Part shown: piece after piece, positions 9,545-18,870 of the stretch
Position numbering within the stretch: the stretch's first letter is position 1
Layout of the letters: every line of letters begins with the position of its first letter
DNA from: JANPCX01 sp966211815
GTDB lineage: Bacteria; Pseudomonadota; Gammaproteobacteria; Burkholderiales; Burkholderiaceae_C
DNA: 64,000 nucleotides
NCBI GenBank assembly: GCA_966211815.1
Contig: CBIHOD010000014.1
Location: forward strand, 7,496 to 71,495
Direction of reading: 5' to 3'
Position numbers and translations under genes: made by a program
Notes under the pieces: model-generated
What the model was told of the DNA's origin: nothing
Databases searched by the model: none
What the model saw: only the letters and a program-made list of their open reading frames with translations

Positions 9545-9982
9545 TCAGGGCAGTGGCACATAGGCAAATTCTCTCGATGTGTATGTAAGGCTCAGGGCGT
9601 CCCACAGCTCGACCTTGATACCGCGAATCCCACCGCCGGGGGCGGGAATGAGTTTCCATTCTTTGAGACCGTTGTGCGGATTCAGATAAACCTGCCGCAA
9701 GTGCCGCCGCACCACCGGTCCACGCCGGTCTTCCAGCAGGTCTTCCAACTGCGCCGGGAACTGTTTCACCCCGCCCGGCCCGCTCTCGTAGTAGCTGCCG
9801 ATCGCTCGCACAAACTCTTCGGCAACCCAGCGGCTTTGCTCGGCGCGCTGGCGCTGCGCGGTGGTGAACCAGACTTCCGACGCGGCGGTCAGGCCGATGC
9901 CCATCAGCGCAACGGCCAGCAAAAGGCCCAGGAAGGTGAAGCCGCCTTGGTGGACGGAATGACGCGGTCGCGGTGTCTTCAT
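9545..9982 (-). CDS. Atypical minor pseudopilin
   Basis: The 145-residue protein begins with a basic leader ending in GGFTFLGLLLAVALMGIG, which fits a prepilin peptidase site followed by the pilin N-terminal helix. Position +5 after the predicted cut is Gly instead of the conserved Glu. In classic T2SS only the tip pseudopilin GspK normally lacks Glu5, so this protein may cap the pseudopilus even though it is much shorter than GspK. The rest (YYESGPGGVKQFP and so on) resembles a small pseudopilin head. The start at 9982 was preferred over a TTG at 10000 that overlaps the gene before it. Confidence 0.75.
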   Translation of the reverse strand: MKTPRPRHSVHQGGFTFLGLLLAVALMGIGLTAASEVWFTTAQRQRAEQSRWVAEEFVRAIGSYYESGPGGVKQFPAQLEDLLEDRRGPVVRRHLRQVYLNPHNGLKEWKLIPAPGGGIRGIKVELWDALSLTYTSREFAYVPLP

Positions 9983-9993
9983 CGCCTGGGATC

Positions 9994-10389
9994 TCACCAA
10001 GTCGACATCGCTGTCCCATCCCTACCCGCGGCCGGGGCCCCGCTGCGCACGTCGTAGACACCAGGCGTCTGGCCGTCGGGATGCGGCACAGGTACCCAGG
10101 TCTTGTCGCTGTCGGTGATCGGGTCGGGCGGGATGGTTCTCAGGTAGCGGCGCGCAGCCAGTTGCTCCAGCGTCGGTGGGTATTGGCCGGTGTCAGCGCG
10201 GTATTTGTCGATCGCCTCGCGCATGAGGCGCAGGTTGGTGCGCAGCGCCGCCTCCTTGGCACCGTCCACCGAATCGAAATACCGCGGCGCCGCGATGGCA
10301 AGCAACAGGCCAATGATGGCCATGACCACCAGCAACTCCATCAGCGTGAAGCCGCGGCGCGTTCTTCTTGAAGGGGCAGTGTCCCTCAT
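9994..10389 (-). CDS. Pseudopilin (GspG/PilE type)
   Basis: The 131-residue protein has a basic leader and the prepilin motif RRGFTLMELLVVMAIIGLLL with Glu at +5. A helix follows (YFDSVDGAKEAALRTNL), then a short head ending in a Trp. These proteins are cut by prepilin peptidase and assemble into the pseudopilus of type II secretion systems. It sits 6 bases after another pseudopilin gene in the same operon. Confidence 0.87.
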   Translation of the reverse strand: MRDTAPSRRTRRGFTLMELLVVMAIIGLLLAIAAPRYFDSVDGAKEAALRTNLRLMREAIDKYRADTGQYPPTLEQLAARRYLRTIPPDPITDSDKTWVPVPHPDGQTPGVYDVRSGAPAAGRDGTAMSTW

Positions 10390-10395
10390 GGCGCG

Positions 10396-10872
10396 TCACC
10401 ACTGCGCATAAGGCACGCCGTTGAGCCCGACTGCGGTGGACTTGGACCGCACGTCGAACACGTCCAGGCCCGGTTGCGGATCGTCTGCCGGGCTGGCGTA
10501 GCTGCGCAGCGCCCAGGTTCGGACCGCAGGTTCTTCCACCGGTGCCATCGGGTCGCGCGGCAATCGGCGCATCAGATAGAGCTTGGCGGCCTTGGGCGAC
10601 TGGGCATCTTCGACGCCCTCCACCAGCGCCTCCAGGTTGGGTGGATAACCGGACCCACCGGCCGGCTGCGCGATGCGGCCGGTGTCGACCAGGCGCTTGT
10701 ACTGGTCCAGCGCGGTGCGGATCTCGCGCAGCGAGCGGCGCAGGTCTTCCTCCTGCGTGCGGCGCTGGGACAGCTCGATCAACGGCAGCCCGATCGTCGC
10801 CAGGATGGCCATGATGGCGACGACGGCCAGCAACTCGACCAGCGAGAAGCCTTTTGAGCGTGGAGTGGTCAC
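10396..10872 (-). CDS. Pseudopilin
   Basis: The 158-residue protein has the prepilin motif KGFSLVELLAVVAIMAILAT with Glu at +5. Its head region shares the GspG-like pattern of a long helix, then PPNLEALVEG and LPRDPMAP. Its ATG overlaps the stop of the secretin gene (ATGA), so translation is probably coupled. It ends in PYAQW, much as the next pilin ends in MSTW. Confidence 0.87.
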   Translation of the reverse strand: MTTPRSKGFSLVELLAVVAIMAILATIGLPLIELSQRRTQEEDLRRSLREIRTALDQYKRLVDTGRIAQPAGGSGYPPNLEALVEGVEDAQSPKAAKLYLMRRLPRDPMAPVEEPAVRTWALRSYASPADDPQPGLDVFDVRSKSTAVGLNGVPYAQW

Positions 10873-12980
10873 CGAGGCCCTCCGGCCGGCACTGCGGGCG
10901 GCACTTCGGGCGGGCGGTTGGGCGCATCGCCTGCGCCATTGCCCACGGAGTTCGGCGAGGCCGGCACCAGCGGCGGTGTCACCAGGCCCTGCGACAGGTT
11001 TGCCGGCGTGTTGCCAATCGTGCCCGGCGGGTTGGCCAAGGCGCTGGGCGGCGGCACTAAGCGCTGCTGCGGCGGCATCCAGTTCCCGGCCGGGGATGCC
11101 GGCGTCACAGGTTGCACGGCGCCTGGCGCATTCGCCCCGCGCGCCGTGCCGAGCTGGATGGGTGCCGCGCCCACCGCGCTTTCCGTGCCGGCCATGAACT
11201 CTTGCAGCCCCAGGCCCGGCACGTCCAGGTTGCGCACGATGCGCGGCGTGATCAGCAGGACGATCTCGGTGCGGGCGTCGCTGTCCTGCGAGGCGCCGAA
11301 GAGCTTGTTCACCACCGGGATCTCGTTCAACCCCGGCACGCCGGTGTTGGCGCGGCGCTCGTCGCGTTGGATGAGGCCGGCCAGGATGTTGGTCTCGCCG
11401 TCGCGCACGCGCAGCGTGGTCGAGGTGTTGCGCGTGCCCAGCCGGTACACCTGGGTGCCGCTGGCGCGGATGATGGTCTCCAGGATGTTGGAGACTTCCA
11501 GCGCAATCTTCATCGACACCTCGTCGTCCAGCGACACCACCGGCTCGATCTCCAGCTTCAGGCCCACGTCGAGGTAGTTCACCGTCTCGAATGAACCGAC
11601 GTTGGCGGTGGCCGTGGTGGTGATCACCGGCACCCGCTCGCCGATCAGGATCTTGGCGGGCATCTTGTTGCGCACCCGCACCCGCGGGTTGGCGAGCAGA
11701 TTGGCGTTGCCCTTTTGGCTGCGCAGCTGGGCCGACACCAGCGGGTCGTTGAACCGCAATCGCACCATGCTGTCGGTGATCTTCTTGGTCTCGTCCAGTC
11801 GCAACTGGCCTGACACGTTGTCGGCGCCGCTGATGCCGGCGGAGACAGCGTCGGGCCAGCGGATGCCGAGGTCCAGCAGGCGGTTGACGCTGACTTCCAT
11901 CACCTCCAGCTCCAGCATCACCTCGGGCTCGGCCAGGTCCTGCGCGGCGATGACCTTCTCGGCCAGGCGCACCACTTCGGCCGAGTCGCGCACCATCACC
12001 ATGTTCAGCTTCTTGTCGACCACCACGTCCCGGGCCTTGGCCACGGTGCGCACGACATTGGCCACCTCGGTGGCGTCGGCGTTGCTCAGGTAGAAGCTGC
12101 GCACCACCATCTCGCGGTACTCCAGCGCCTTGGCTGGCGTGTTGGGGTAGATGAGCAGGGTGTCGTCGTCCAGCACGCGCCGCTCCAGCTGGTTGGTGGC
12201 CAGCACCAGGCGCACGATGTCCTCCACCGGCTTGTTGTGCACCGACAGCGTCACCCGCAGGTCGGGCCGCACGTCACGTTCGATCATGTAGTTCAGCCCC
12301 GAGGCCTGCTTCAGCGCTTCGAAGACCTGCAGCAGCGTGGCGCCGTTGAAGCTCAGCGACACCGGCACCTGGTAGGCGGCCTTGAGCTTGGGGTACAGGC
12401 CGAGCTCCTTGCCGGTCGCGTCCGCTTGCTGCCGCATCAGCTGCCGCAGCGCCAGGCCGGCGCGGCGGTGGTTGGGGTTGTCGGACAGCACTTGGCGCAC
12501 TTTGCCGATGGCCGCGTCGAGCTGGCCCTCGCGCGCCAATGCGGCGGCCTGGTCGATGGCCACCCAATGACGCTGGGCCACCTCCACCCGCGCCACGCCG
12601 CCGCTGGCCCTCAAGTTGCCAGCATCGAGACGGGCCGCCTGGGCATAGGTTTCTCGCGCGGCGTCGAAATCGCCGCGCTCCAACAAGGCCTCTGCTTCGC
12701 GCAGCAGGGCGTTGACTGCCGCTTCACGTTGCGTGAAGTAGGTGCGGCGGAAGTCGTTGTTCGAAGGGCTCTGGTCCATGGCGGACTTCAGCTTGGCCAG
12801 GCCGGGTTCGGTCTGCCCGGCCGCGATGTCGGCCTGGCCTTCTCGGAAGGCGGTGTAGCCCGCGCATCCGCCAAGCAGCACTGCGGCTAGGCAAGCCGAT
12901 GCGAGCACCGTCAAGCGTTGAGACCTGGACCCGCGCCCGGAAGAGGGCTCGGGGCGGGCAATGCGGCGGTATGGGTTCAT
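10869..12980 (-). CDS. Lipoprotein secretin with TPR-like N-terminus (GspD/PilQ family)
   Basis: The 703-residue outer-membrane channel protein starts with a lipobox, LGGCAG, near residue 38. About residues 45-215 are helical and TPR-like. An N-domain follows (NKPVEDIVRLVLATNQLERR), then the secretin core with VPVITTTATANVGSFETVNY and LIQRDERRANTGVPGLNEIP, and a long Pro/Ala-rich tail. Secretins form the gated pore of T2SS, type IV pili and MSHA-type systems. A lipidated secretin with its own TPR region may not need a separate pilotin. It overlaps its neighbours on both sides. Confidence 0.92.
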   Translation of the reverse strand: MNPYRRIARPEPSSGRGSRSQRLTVLASACLAAVLLGGCAGYTAFREGQADIAAGQTEPGLAKLKSAMDQSPSNNDFRRTYFTQREAAVNALLREAEALLERGDFDAARETYAQAARLDAGNLRASGGVARVEVAQRHWVAIDQAAALAREGQLDAAIGKVRQVLSDNPNHRRAGLALRQLMRQQADATGKELGLYPKLKAAYQVPVSLSFNGATLLQVFEALKQASGLNYMIERDVRPDLRVTLSVHNKPVEDIVRLVLATNQLERRVLDDDTLLIYPNTPAKALEYREMVVRSFYLSNADATEVANVVRTVAKARDVVVDKKLNMVMVRDSAEVVRLAEKVIAAQDLAEPEVMLELEVMEVSVNRLLDLGIRWPDAVSAGISGADNVSGQLRLDETKKITDSMVRLRFNDPLVSAQLRSQKGNANLLANPRVRVRNKMPAKILIGERVPVITTTATANVGSFETVNYLDVGLKLEIEPVVSLDDEVSMKIALEVSNILETIIRASGTQVYRLGTRNTSTTLRVRDGETNILAGLIQRDERRANTGVPGLNEIPVVNKLFGASQDSDARTEIVLLITPRIVRNLDVPGLGLQEFMAGTESAVGAAPIQLGTARGANAPGAVQPVTPASPAGNWMPPQQRLVPPPSALANPPGTIGNTPANLSQGLVTPPLVPASPNSVGNGAGDAPNRPPEVPPAVPAGGPR

Positions 12981-13633
12981 GGGACGGAACGATTGAGGTT
13001 GGCCTCACGGCCGGGTGCTTGCTGCCGGTTTTTGCCCGCCGGCTGGGAAGGCGGCGCATTCTGCGGAACGGCCAGCGTCCATGGCGTCTGGTTCGACAAC
13101 TGCAGCAGCGAAACGGCTTGAGTGTTGATCTCGACCACCCTGTAGTCCGACATCAGCAAGCTGCCCTTGCGCGCCAGCACGGTGGACTGCGGCGTGGCGA
13201 TGAAGACGCCGGGTGCAGCACCGTCATCCCAGGTGCCGATCACCTGTAAAGGTGGCGGTTCGGGCGGCGGTGGCGCGGGAGGTTGGGGCGGCGTGTCGAC
13301 AGGTTGCCGCGTCACCTGCACCGCTTGAATCGGTGAAGAATGGACTGAAGCGGCCACCGCCGCCGTAGGGCGCCGCGCCGCGAAGGCATTGCCCATGGTT
13401 GAGGCAGAAGCCGCCGCTTCGGCAGGCAAAGTGGGCAGTGCAGTTGCCGGTTGCGCCTGGCCGGAGTATGAGATCCGGTCCTGACCCGCCGTCGAACTCC
13501 GACCGGTGTCGGGCGATGCCGGCAACACCACCTCCAGCGCCGACGGCCCAGGGTGCAGCGGTGCCAGCCAGCGCAACAGCAGCAAGGCGACGACCACCGC
13601 CAGCAACCAGGGCAGGTGTTGGCCTTGCTTCAT
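12977..13633 (-). CDS. GspC/PilP-like periplasmic link protein
   Basis: The 218-residue protein has one membrane anchor near the N-terminus (LPWLLAVVVALLLLRWLAP). A long Ala/Pro-rich linker with poly-proline follows, then a small C-terminal domain (VIGTWDDGAAPGVFIATP, LLMSDYRVVEINTQAVSLLQ). This layout matches GspC HR or PilP domains, which link the inner-membrane platform to the secretin. Its start overlaps the stop of the gene before it and its own stop overlaps the secretin start. The family call rests on layout and position, not on a strong motif. Confidence 0.65.
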   Translation of the reverse strand: MKQGQHLPWLLAVVVALLLLRWLAPLHPGPSALEVVLPASPDTGRSSTAGQDRISYSGQAQPATALPTLPAEAAASASTMGNAFAARRPTAAVAASVHSSPIQAVQVTRQPVDTPPQPPAPPPPEPPPLQVIGTWDDGAAPGVFIATPQSTVLARKGSLLMSDYRVVEINTQAVSLLQLSNQTPWTLAVPQNAPPSQPAGKNRQQAPGREANLNRSVP

Positions 13634-14229
13634 GGCTTGGCCTCCGGCTTGACTGCTTGCGCAGACGCATCCTCGCCGTCAGCCAACGGAACCACCAACA
13701 CCAACTTGGCCTCGACGTCCGCGGTATCCGGATGCGGACGGTTGAAGCGTGCTTCCCTCACCACCAGGGTGGGCAGGCTGGCGTGCAACTGGTCCAGCCA
13801 CAGCCGAAGCGGCAGGTAGGCGCCTTTGACGTTGCCATGCACTTCCAGCCGAGCGAAGCCGTCGGCAGTGGCTTCCCTCAAGCGGTAGTCGGCGGCTTCC
13901 CAGGCGAGTTGCTGTGCCGCGGCGGCTTCCTGGATCTTTGCCATCAAGGCATGGATGCTGCTGCGCGCCGGCAGGGTTTGGTCGGCGGCAGCGGTCTTGT
14001 TTCGCACCTCGTTCTGTGGCGCGGTCGTCGCAAGCGCTTGGTCTGCTTTCCTTTCGTTGGACAGAGCCGCCGCATGGGCTTGCCAGGCAGACACGCCCGC
14101 CAGCATCGACAGCCCGATCAAACTCAAACCGAGCACACCCGGCCCACCCAGGCGCTGCCAGATCCGGTGCCACGCCAAAGCAGCTCGCGGTATCGGCGGC
14201 CGAACCTGCGGTGACGGCTGCTGCTTCAT
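13630..14229 (-). CDS. PilO/GspM-like inner-membrane platform protein
   Basis: The 199-residue protein has one membrane helix (about residues 26-46), a helical stretch and a small alpha/beta domain (DGFARLEVHGNVKGAYLPLR, then LPTLVVREARFNR). This is the PilO/GspM plan. The ATG at 14229 overlaps the previous stop as ATGA. A longer reading frame upstream lacks a matching domain and was not used. Assignment is by layout and gene order. Confidence 0.65.
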   Translation of the reverse strand: MKQQPSPQVRPPIPRAALAWHRIWQRLGGPGVLGLSLIGLSMLAGVSAWQAHAAALSNERKADQALATTAPQNEVRNKTAAADQTLPARSSIHALMAKIQEAAAAQQLAWEAADYRLREATADGFARLEVHGNVKGAYLPLRLWLDQLHASLPTLVVREARFNRPHPDTADVEAKLVLVVPLADGEDASAQAVKPEAKP

Positions 14230-14816
14230 GGCCGCGGCCTGCCTTCCTGAGGCAAAGTACCACCGCTCACCGGCATCGCGACCACAAAACGCACCACCGG
14301 CGCATTCGTGCCGGCGTCCAGCGCTTGTTGCTGCGAGCTCAGCTGGGGCTGCCCCAACGCCTGAGGCGCCAGTGCCGCCCGGGCTTGCTGCAATCTCTCG
14401 ACAAAAGCCAACGCGTCGTTCCAAGTGGGCGATTGCGCTTCGAGCTTCAGTGAACCAGCGCGGGCGTCCTCCGCACTGGGCTGCAAGCTCAAACCCAATA
14501 GGTAGACCGGCTCGGCCACCGCATCGTCGACGACCTGGAGCGCGGCCTGCCACGGCCAGGCTTGTTGTTGCCGCAACTGGGCCAGGCGCCGAGCCTGGGC
14601 CGGCGTGACCGCCTGGCGGGCGGTGTCTTCCGCCTGGCGGCGGGCTGCTTCATGGCCGGCCTGGTCCAGCCGGCGCTGCGCCGCTTCTGCACGGTCCTGC
14701 CAGTGCTGCTTCAGTGCGCAGGCGCCGGCCAGCAGCAGCGAGCCTGCCAGCAACAACCACCACCCTGCGCGGGGAGAACTGGTTGGCCTGGAGAAATCGA
14801 CGCGGCGGGTGGTCAT
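14226..14816 (-). CDS. PilN/GspL-C-like inner-membrane platform protein
   Basis: The 196-residue protein has one membrane helix (about residues 17-35), a charged coiled coil with many Glu, Arg and Gln (about 36-80), and a small C-terminal domain including LYLLGL-type strands and FVERLQQARAAL. PilN and the periplasmic part of GspL have this shape and bind PilO/GspM. The start at 14816 overlaps the previous stop as ATGA. A longer frame to 14957 exists but would overlap the upstream gene deeply. Confidence 0.65.
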   Translation of the reverse strand: MTTRRVDFSRPTSSPRAGWWLLLAGSLLLAGACALKQHWQDRAEAAQRRLDQAGHEAARRQAEDTARQAVTPAQARRLAQLRQQQAWPWQAALQVVDDAVAEPVYLLGLSLQPSAEDARAGSLKLEAQSPTWNDALAFVERLQQARAALAPQALGQPQLSSQQQALDAGTNAPVVRFVVAMPVSGGTLPQEGRPRP

Positions 14817-15727
14817 GTGGCCTGGTTCCGGGAAGCTTCCAGACGGCCAGCCGTTGCTGCGCGGGACTGGTGCGTCGGTGGCCTGCCATCCACACACAGC
14901 CATCGCAGGCCGGCGTCTTCCAGGCCGGCGGGCGCGGGCGTCCAGGCTGCGATGCAAATACTCCCCGACGCATCGACCAGGCCGAGGCCGATGGCGGCAA
15001 TGTCGATCTGACGGCGCAAATCACGCGCATTCAGGTCGGGTGCCAAACCGGCATGGAGACTCGCCAGGCGGGGCACAGGCGAGTCCTCGGCCCTCGCCAC
15101 ATGGGCCAGCATCAGCCGGTCTTGTTCCAGCCAACCCCACCAGCCATCCGCCTTCCCCGACAAGCCGGTGGCGTGACGGGTAGAGCGCTGCCATGCGCGG
15201 TCCCAGCCCCAGCACCAAGCCGGTGTGATGGCCCGCCATTTGAAGCCGGCGCGCGAGGCGGCTTGTTGCAATGCCTGATGAATCTGGGGCGACAGGCCGT
15301 ACCCCAAGGCCTGGGCATCGCCCGCCCGGAAATCCACCCGCACGTCCCAGCCGGCCACCGGGTCGCGGGCGGTGTCGTAGAGCCGCTGCAGCCGGTGCCG
15401 CACCAGGGCCTGCGCCTGCGTGTCCGACAACAGCGTGCCGCCGGTTTCCACCCGCATCACCGGCAACCACGCCGATTCGAGCACGGCTTCGACGCGCGTG
15501 CCCAGTGGCTTTGGGTAGAGCTGCGCGATGGCATTGGTGAGGCCGCCGGCGAGATCAGCGGCCCGAGGCGCTGGGCCTCGGGGCAGCGGCGCGCTGGCTT
15601 GCAGTTGCAGGCCATGCGCGGGATGCGGTGCAGACCAGCGCTCTACCGCATGACGGCCGACGCGCAGATATTCGATGGGCCTGCGCCAGCGGGGGAGCAA
15701 GCGTTTGATCGGGTCAAGCGGCGACAC
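14813..15727 (-). CDS. PilM/GspL-cytoplasmic-domain-like protein
   Basis: The 304-residue soluble protein has no signal peptide or membrane helix. It sits just after the secretion ATPase gene and before a one-helix coiled-coil protein. That is where PilM (type IV pili, MSHA MshI) or the cytoplasmic half of GspL is found. The sequence (LEDAGLRWLCVDG near the end, several strand patterns) fits an actin-like fold only weakly, so the call rests mainly on context. It starts at a GTG 14 bases inside the gspE reading frame. Confidence 0.55.
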   Translation of the reverse strand: MSPLDPIKRLLPRWRRPIEYLRVGRHAVERWSAPHPAHGLQLQASAPLPRGPAPRAADLAGGLTNAIAQLYPKPLGTRVEAVLESAWLPVMRVETGGTLLSDTQAQALVRHRLQRLYDTARDPVAGWDVRVDFRAGDAQALGYGLSPQIHQALQQAASRAGFKWRAITPAWCWGWDRAWQRSTRHATGLSGKADGWWGWLEQDRLMLAHVARAEDSPVPRLASLHAGLAPDLNARDLRRQIDIAAIGLGLVDASGSICIAAWTPAPAGLEDAGLRWLCVDGRPPTHQSRAATAGRLEASRNQAT

Positions 15728-17507
15728 GGTCCACCTCGTCCATCGTGGTCCAGCCGCGCAGCGCGGCGGCCAGGACCTGCCGACGCAGGCTGCGCCAGCC
15801 GCTGCGTTCGGCTTCGGCCTGGATCTCCACCTGAGGCGCCCTGCGGGCGATCAGGGCCTTGGCCTGGGGCGTGAGCGTGAGCAGTTCGCCCAGCGCGAAA
15901 CGGCCCGAGTAGCCTGTCCCGCGGCAGCGCTCGCAGCCGCGGGCTTGCAGCAGGCGCGGCGAAGCGTCGGCATCGAAGTCTTCGGCGCTGATGTGGCTGT
16001 CGACACAGGCTTGTTGAAAGTCCTCTTCTGCACGAAGCCGATGGGCTTGATCGGCCGACAGCACCGCCGGCTGCGCGCAGTGCGGGCACAGCCGCCGCAC
16101 CAGGCGCTGCGCCAGCACGCCGTTGATCGCCGAGGCGAAGGTGTAGGCGTCGATGCCGAACTGCTCGAAGCGCCCCACCACGTCGAACACGGTGTTGGCA
16201 TGCACCGTGGTGAACACCAGGTGGCCGGTCAGGGCGGACTGCACCGCGATTTGCGCCGTCTCGGCGTCGCGGATCTCGCCGACGAGGATCTTGTCGGGGT
16301 CGTGGCGCAGGATGGAGCGCAGCCCCCGGGCGAAGCTCAAGCCCTTGCGCTCGTTGACCGGGATCTGCAACACGCCGGGCAGCTGGTACTCCACCGGGTC
16401 TTCGATCGTGATGACCTTGTCGCGGGTTTCATGGGTCTCGGTGATGGCGGCGTAGAGCGTCGTCGTCTTGCCCGAGCCGGTAGGGCCGGTCACCAGGAAC
16501 ATGCCGTGCGGCTTGCGGCAAAGCAGCTTGAGCGCCTGGCGGGCTTCGCCGTCGAAGCCGAGCTTCTCCAGCGTGAGGCCGGCCAGCGTCTGGGCCAGGT
16601 GCTGGCGGTCCAGGATGCGCAGCACGGCGTCTTCGCCGTGGATGCTGGGCATGATGGACACGCGCACATCAATGGTCCGGCCATGGGGCGGCTCGCCGTA
16701 TTGGATCTGCAGCCGGCCGTCCTGCGGCACCCGGCGCTCGGCGATGTCGAGCTGGGCCATCACCTTGATGCGGCTGATCGCCTGCTGGGCCAGCGCCACG
16801 TCCGCCCCGCCGCCGTCCAGCCGGCGCACCGCGGTGAGCACGCCGTCGATGCGGAACTTGACGGTCATGCCCTGCGGGTCGCTCTCCAGGTGGATGTCGG
16901 ACGCGCCGGTCTTCAACGCGTCATAAAGCGTCGAGTTGACAAAACGCACCGCGGGGCTCGTGCCTTCCTGCAGGTGGCGCAGGCTCAGCGTCTCGATGGA
17001 GCTGCCATCGACTGAAGCGCTTCTGCCGTCGATGGGGGCAACCGCATCGTGGCCCATCCCCTCCAGCGCCGTCATCGCCTGCTCGGCCTGGGACAGCCAG
17101 GCGTCGAAGGTGGCGGGGCTGGCCCAATGCGCCGTGAGCGGCCCGAAGCGGCTGCGCGCCCAGGCCAACAGGTCGGTGTCGAACGGGTCGGTGGCGACGA
17201 ACTGGAGCGCCCCACCGTTCTCGGATGCGGAGGATTCGCCGCGAAACACCGCGCAACGCCGGCGTGCGGCTTCGGCGAAAGGCAGTTGCCCGAAATCAGG
17301 TGTCCAGGCGGCCAACTCATCCAGCTTGACCGCTGGCCAGCCGAACAGTTCACCCAGCTCGTTGGCCCAGGTGGTGTCGTCTTCTGGATAGGTTTGTTTG
17401 AGCCCCGTGAGAAGGTCGACCACGCCTTGCTGGCGCAGCTCGGCGATGCGTGCCCGCAGGTCGCCAGCGTTGCCGGCCGAGGCTGGTGCTGTGCTGCCGC
17501 TGCTCAT
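15714..17507 (-). CDS. gspE: Type II secretion ATPase GspE
   Basis: The 597-residue cytoplasmic AAA ATPase powers pseudopilus assembly. Residues 1-160 are an N-terminal GspE domain. The ATPase part has Walker A GPTGSGKTTTLYAAI, an Asp box (VITIEDPVEYQLPGVLQIPV), Walker B (ILVGEIRDAETAQIA) and a His box (TGHLVFTTVHANT). A C-terminal zinc site has two Cys pairs, CPHC and CERC, as in GspE and unlike PilT. All motifs are intact. It starts 4 bases after the gspF stop. Confidence 0.95.
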   Translation of the reverse strand: MSSGSTAPASAGNAGDLRARIAELRQQGVVDLLTGLKQTYPEDDTTWANELGELFGWPAVKLDELAAWTPDFGQLPFAEAARRRCAVFRGESSASENGGALQFVATDPFDTDLLAWARSRFGPLTAHWASPATFDAWLSQAEQAMTALEGMGHDAVAPIDGRSASVDGSSIETLSLRHLQEGTSPAVRFVNSTLYDALKTGASDIHLESDPQGMTVKFRIDGVLTAVRRLDGGGADVALAQQAISRIKVMAQLDIAERRVPQDGRLQIQYGEPPHGRTIDVRVSIMPSIHGEDAVLRILDRQHLAQTLAGLTLEKLGFDGEARQALKLLCRKPHGMFLVTGPTGSGKTTTLYAAITETHETRDKVITIEDPVEYQLPGVLQIPVNERKGLSFARGLRSILRHDPDKILVGEIRDAETAQIAVQSALTGHLVFTTVHANTVFDVVGRFEQFGIDAYTFASAINGVLAQRLVRRLCPHCAQPAVLSADQAHRLRAEEDFQQACVDSHISAEDFDADASPRLLQARGCERCRGTGYSGRFALGELLTLTPQAKALIARRAPQVEIQAEAERSGWRSLRRQVLAAALRGWTTMDEVDRVAA

Positions 17508-17511
17508 CGCG

Positions 17512-18756
17512 TCATTGGATCGAGGAGGCCAGTTCGAAGATCGGCATGTACATCAAGACCACGACCAGGCCCACGCCCAAACCGATTCCCAGCATCACCA
17601 GCGGCTCCAGCACCTTCATGCCGCGCTCCAGCCGGCGGCTGATCTCGTTCTCGTGGAAATGGGCAATGCGCTGCAGCACCGCGCCCAGGTCGCCGGTTCG
17701 CTCCCCGGCCCGCATCAACTGCTCGGCCACCGGCGTCGCCATGCCCGCCTGGGCATGGGCGGTGGCGGGCGACAGGCCGTCGTTCAGCGCCTGGGCCACC
17801 GCTTCTCCCCGACTGCGCAGTTGCACCGGCAACAAGGCATTCGACAGCGCCAGCGATTGCGGCAACGGGATGCCGCCCTGCACCAGCATGCCGGTGGCCC
17901 GGTACCAGCGAGCCAGGTGGTAGGTGGTGAGCGGCTCGCGGACGATGCGCATCGGACCCCATCGCAGCAGCACGCCCGATGCCCTTGCCCGCCAGGCCGG
18001 CACGCCAAGCACCGCGGCACAGGCCAAACCGATGGCGCCCAGCAGGCTGGACACTAATACCTGATGCCCGGCCAGCAAGTGGGCCCAGCCCACCATAGCC
18101 TGCGCGGACCACGGCAATTCACCTGACAAGCCTTCGAAAATGCGCGCGAACCGCGGCATCACGTAGAACAGCAGGAAGAGCAGCACCAGACCGCCCACGC
18201 CGATTAGCAGCATCGGATACAGCGCGGTGGAAGTGATGCGGTGCCTCAACTCGGCCACGCGCTGCTGGTGCTCGATGAAGCGGGACAGCGACTGCGGCAG
18301 GTCGGAAGTCAGCTCGGAGGCGCGCACCAGCGCGACCAACAGCGGTGGGAAGCAAGCGGTGTCGGCTTCCATTGCGGTCGACAAGGTCTTGCCGTCCTGC
18401 AGTTGCCTGACCAGGGCGGTCAGCGGTCCTTGGGCGCCTGAGTCGCCGGCGCTACGTTGCAAGGTGTCCAGTGCTTCGATGACGCTCAAGCCCGCCTGGA
18501 GGAGGTCGCGCAGCTGTTCGGCGAAGACGATCAGGTCCCAGCGGCCGCTGCGGGGTTGTTGACCGGCTCGCGAAGAAGAAAGCGCAAGCACCCGTCCAGT
18601 GTCAGACCTTGCCGGCCAGCCGGGGGCCCCCGCCCGCGACAGCACCGCGTAGCCCTGGGCCGAGGCCAACCGGCGGGCAGCCTCTTCGCTGGCCGCGTCG
18701 AAATCCAGGGCCTGCGGCAGGCCCTGGCCTTGTACGACGATGAGGCGAACGCGCAT
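17512..18756 (-). CDS. gspF: Type II secretion platform protein GspF
   Basis: The 414-residue polytopic inner-membrane protein has the two tandem GspF/PilC domains. The first includes FAEQLRDLLQAGLSVIEAL and FPPLLVALVRASELTSDLP. The second includes WYRATGMLVQGGIPLPQSL and LMRAGERTGDLGAVLQRIA. Three membrane segments are seen, near residues 170-195, 215-245 and 380-405. It couples the GspE motor to pseudopilin assembly. It lies 114 bases after gspG and 4 bases before gspE. Confidence 0.95.
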   Translation of the reverse strand: MRVRLIVVQGQGLPQALDFDAASEEAARRLASAQGYAVLSRAGAPGWPARSDTGRVLALSSSRAGQQPRSGRWDLIVFAEQLRDLLQAGLSVIEALDTLQRSAGDSGAQGPLTALVRQLQDGKTLSTAMEADTACFPPLLVALVRASELTSDLPQSLSRFIEHQQRVAELRHRITSTALYPMLLIGVGGLVLLFLLFYVMPRFARIFEGLSGELPWSAQAMVGWAHLLAGHQVLVSSLLGAIGLACAAVLGVPAWRARASGVLLRWGPMRIVREPLTTYHLARWYRATGMLVQGGIPLPQSLALSNALLPVQLRSRGEAVAQALNDGLSPATAHAQAGMATPVAEQLMRAGERTGDLGAVLQRIAHFHENEISRRLERGMKVLEPLVMLGIGLGVGLVVVLMYMPIFELASSIQ

Positions 18757-18870
18757 GGCGGGTACGGGCAGTTGGTGTTTGCAGTGGATGGTGTCGGGGT
18801 GGGTAGTGAGAGCGCGCGGCTGGTGGGTGCAGGTGCGATTGCTGACAGCCCGAGGTATTTTCCGGCCGCC

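Noticed and set aside
9171..10061. Longer version of the small membrane protein reaching into the pseudopilin gene
   Set aside because: The added part is the pseudopilin gene read in another frame. The membrane protein starts at 9512.
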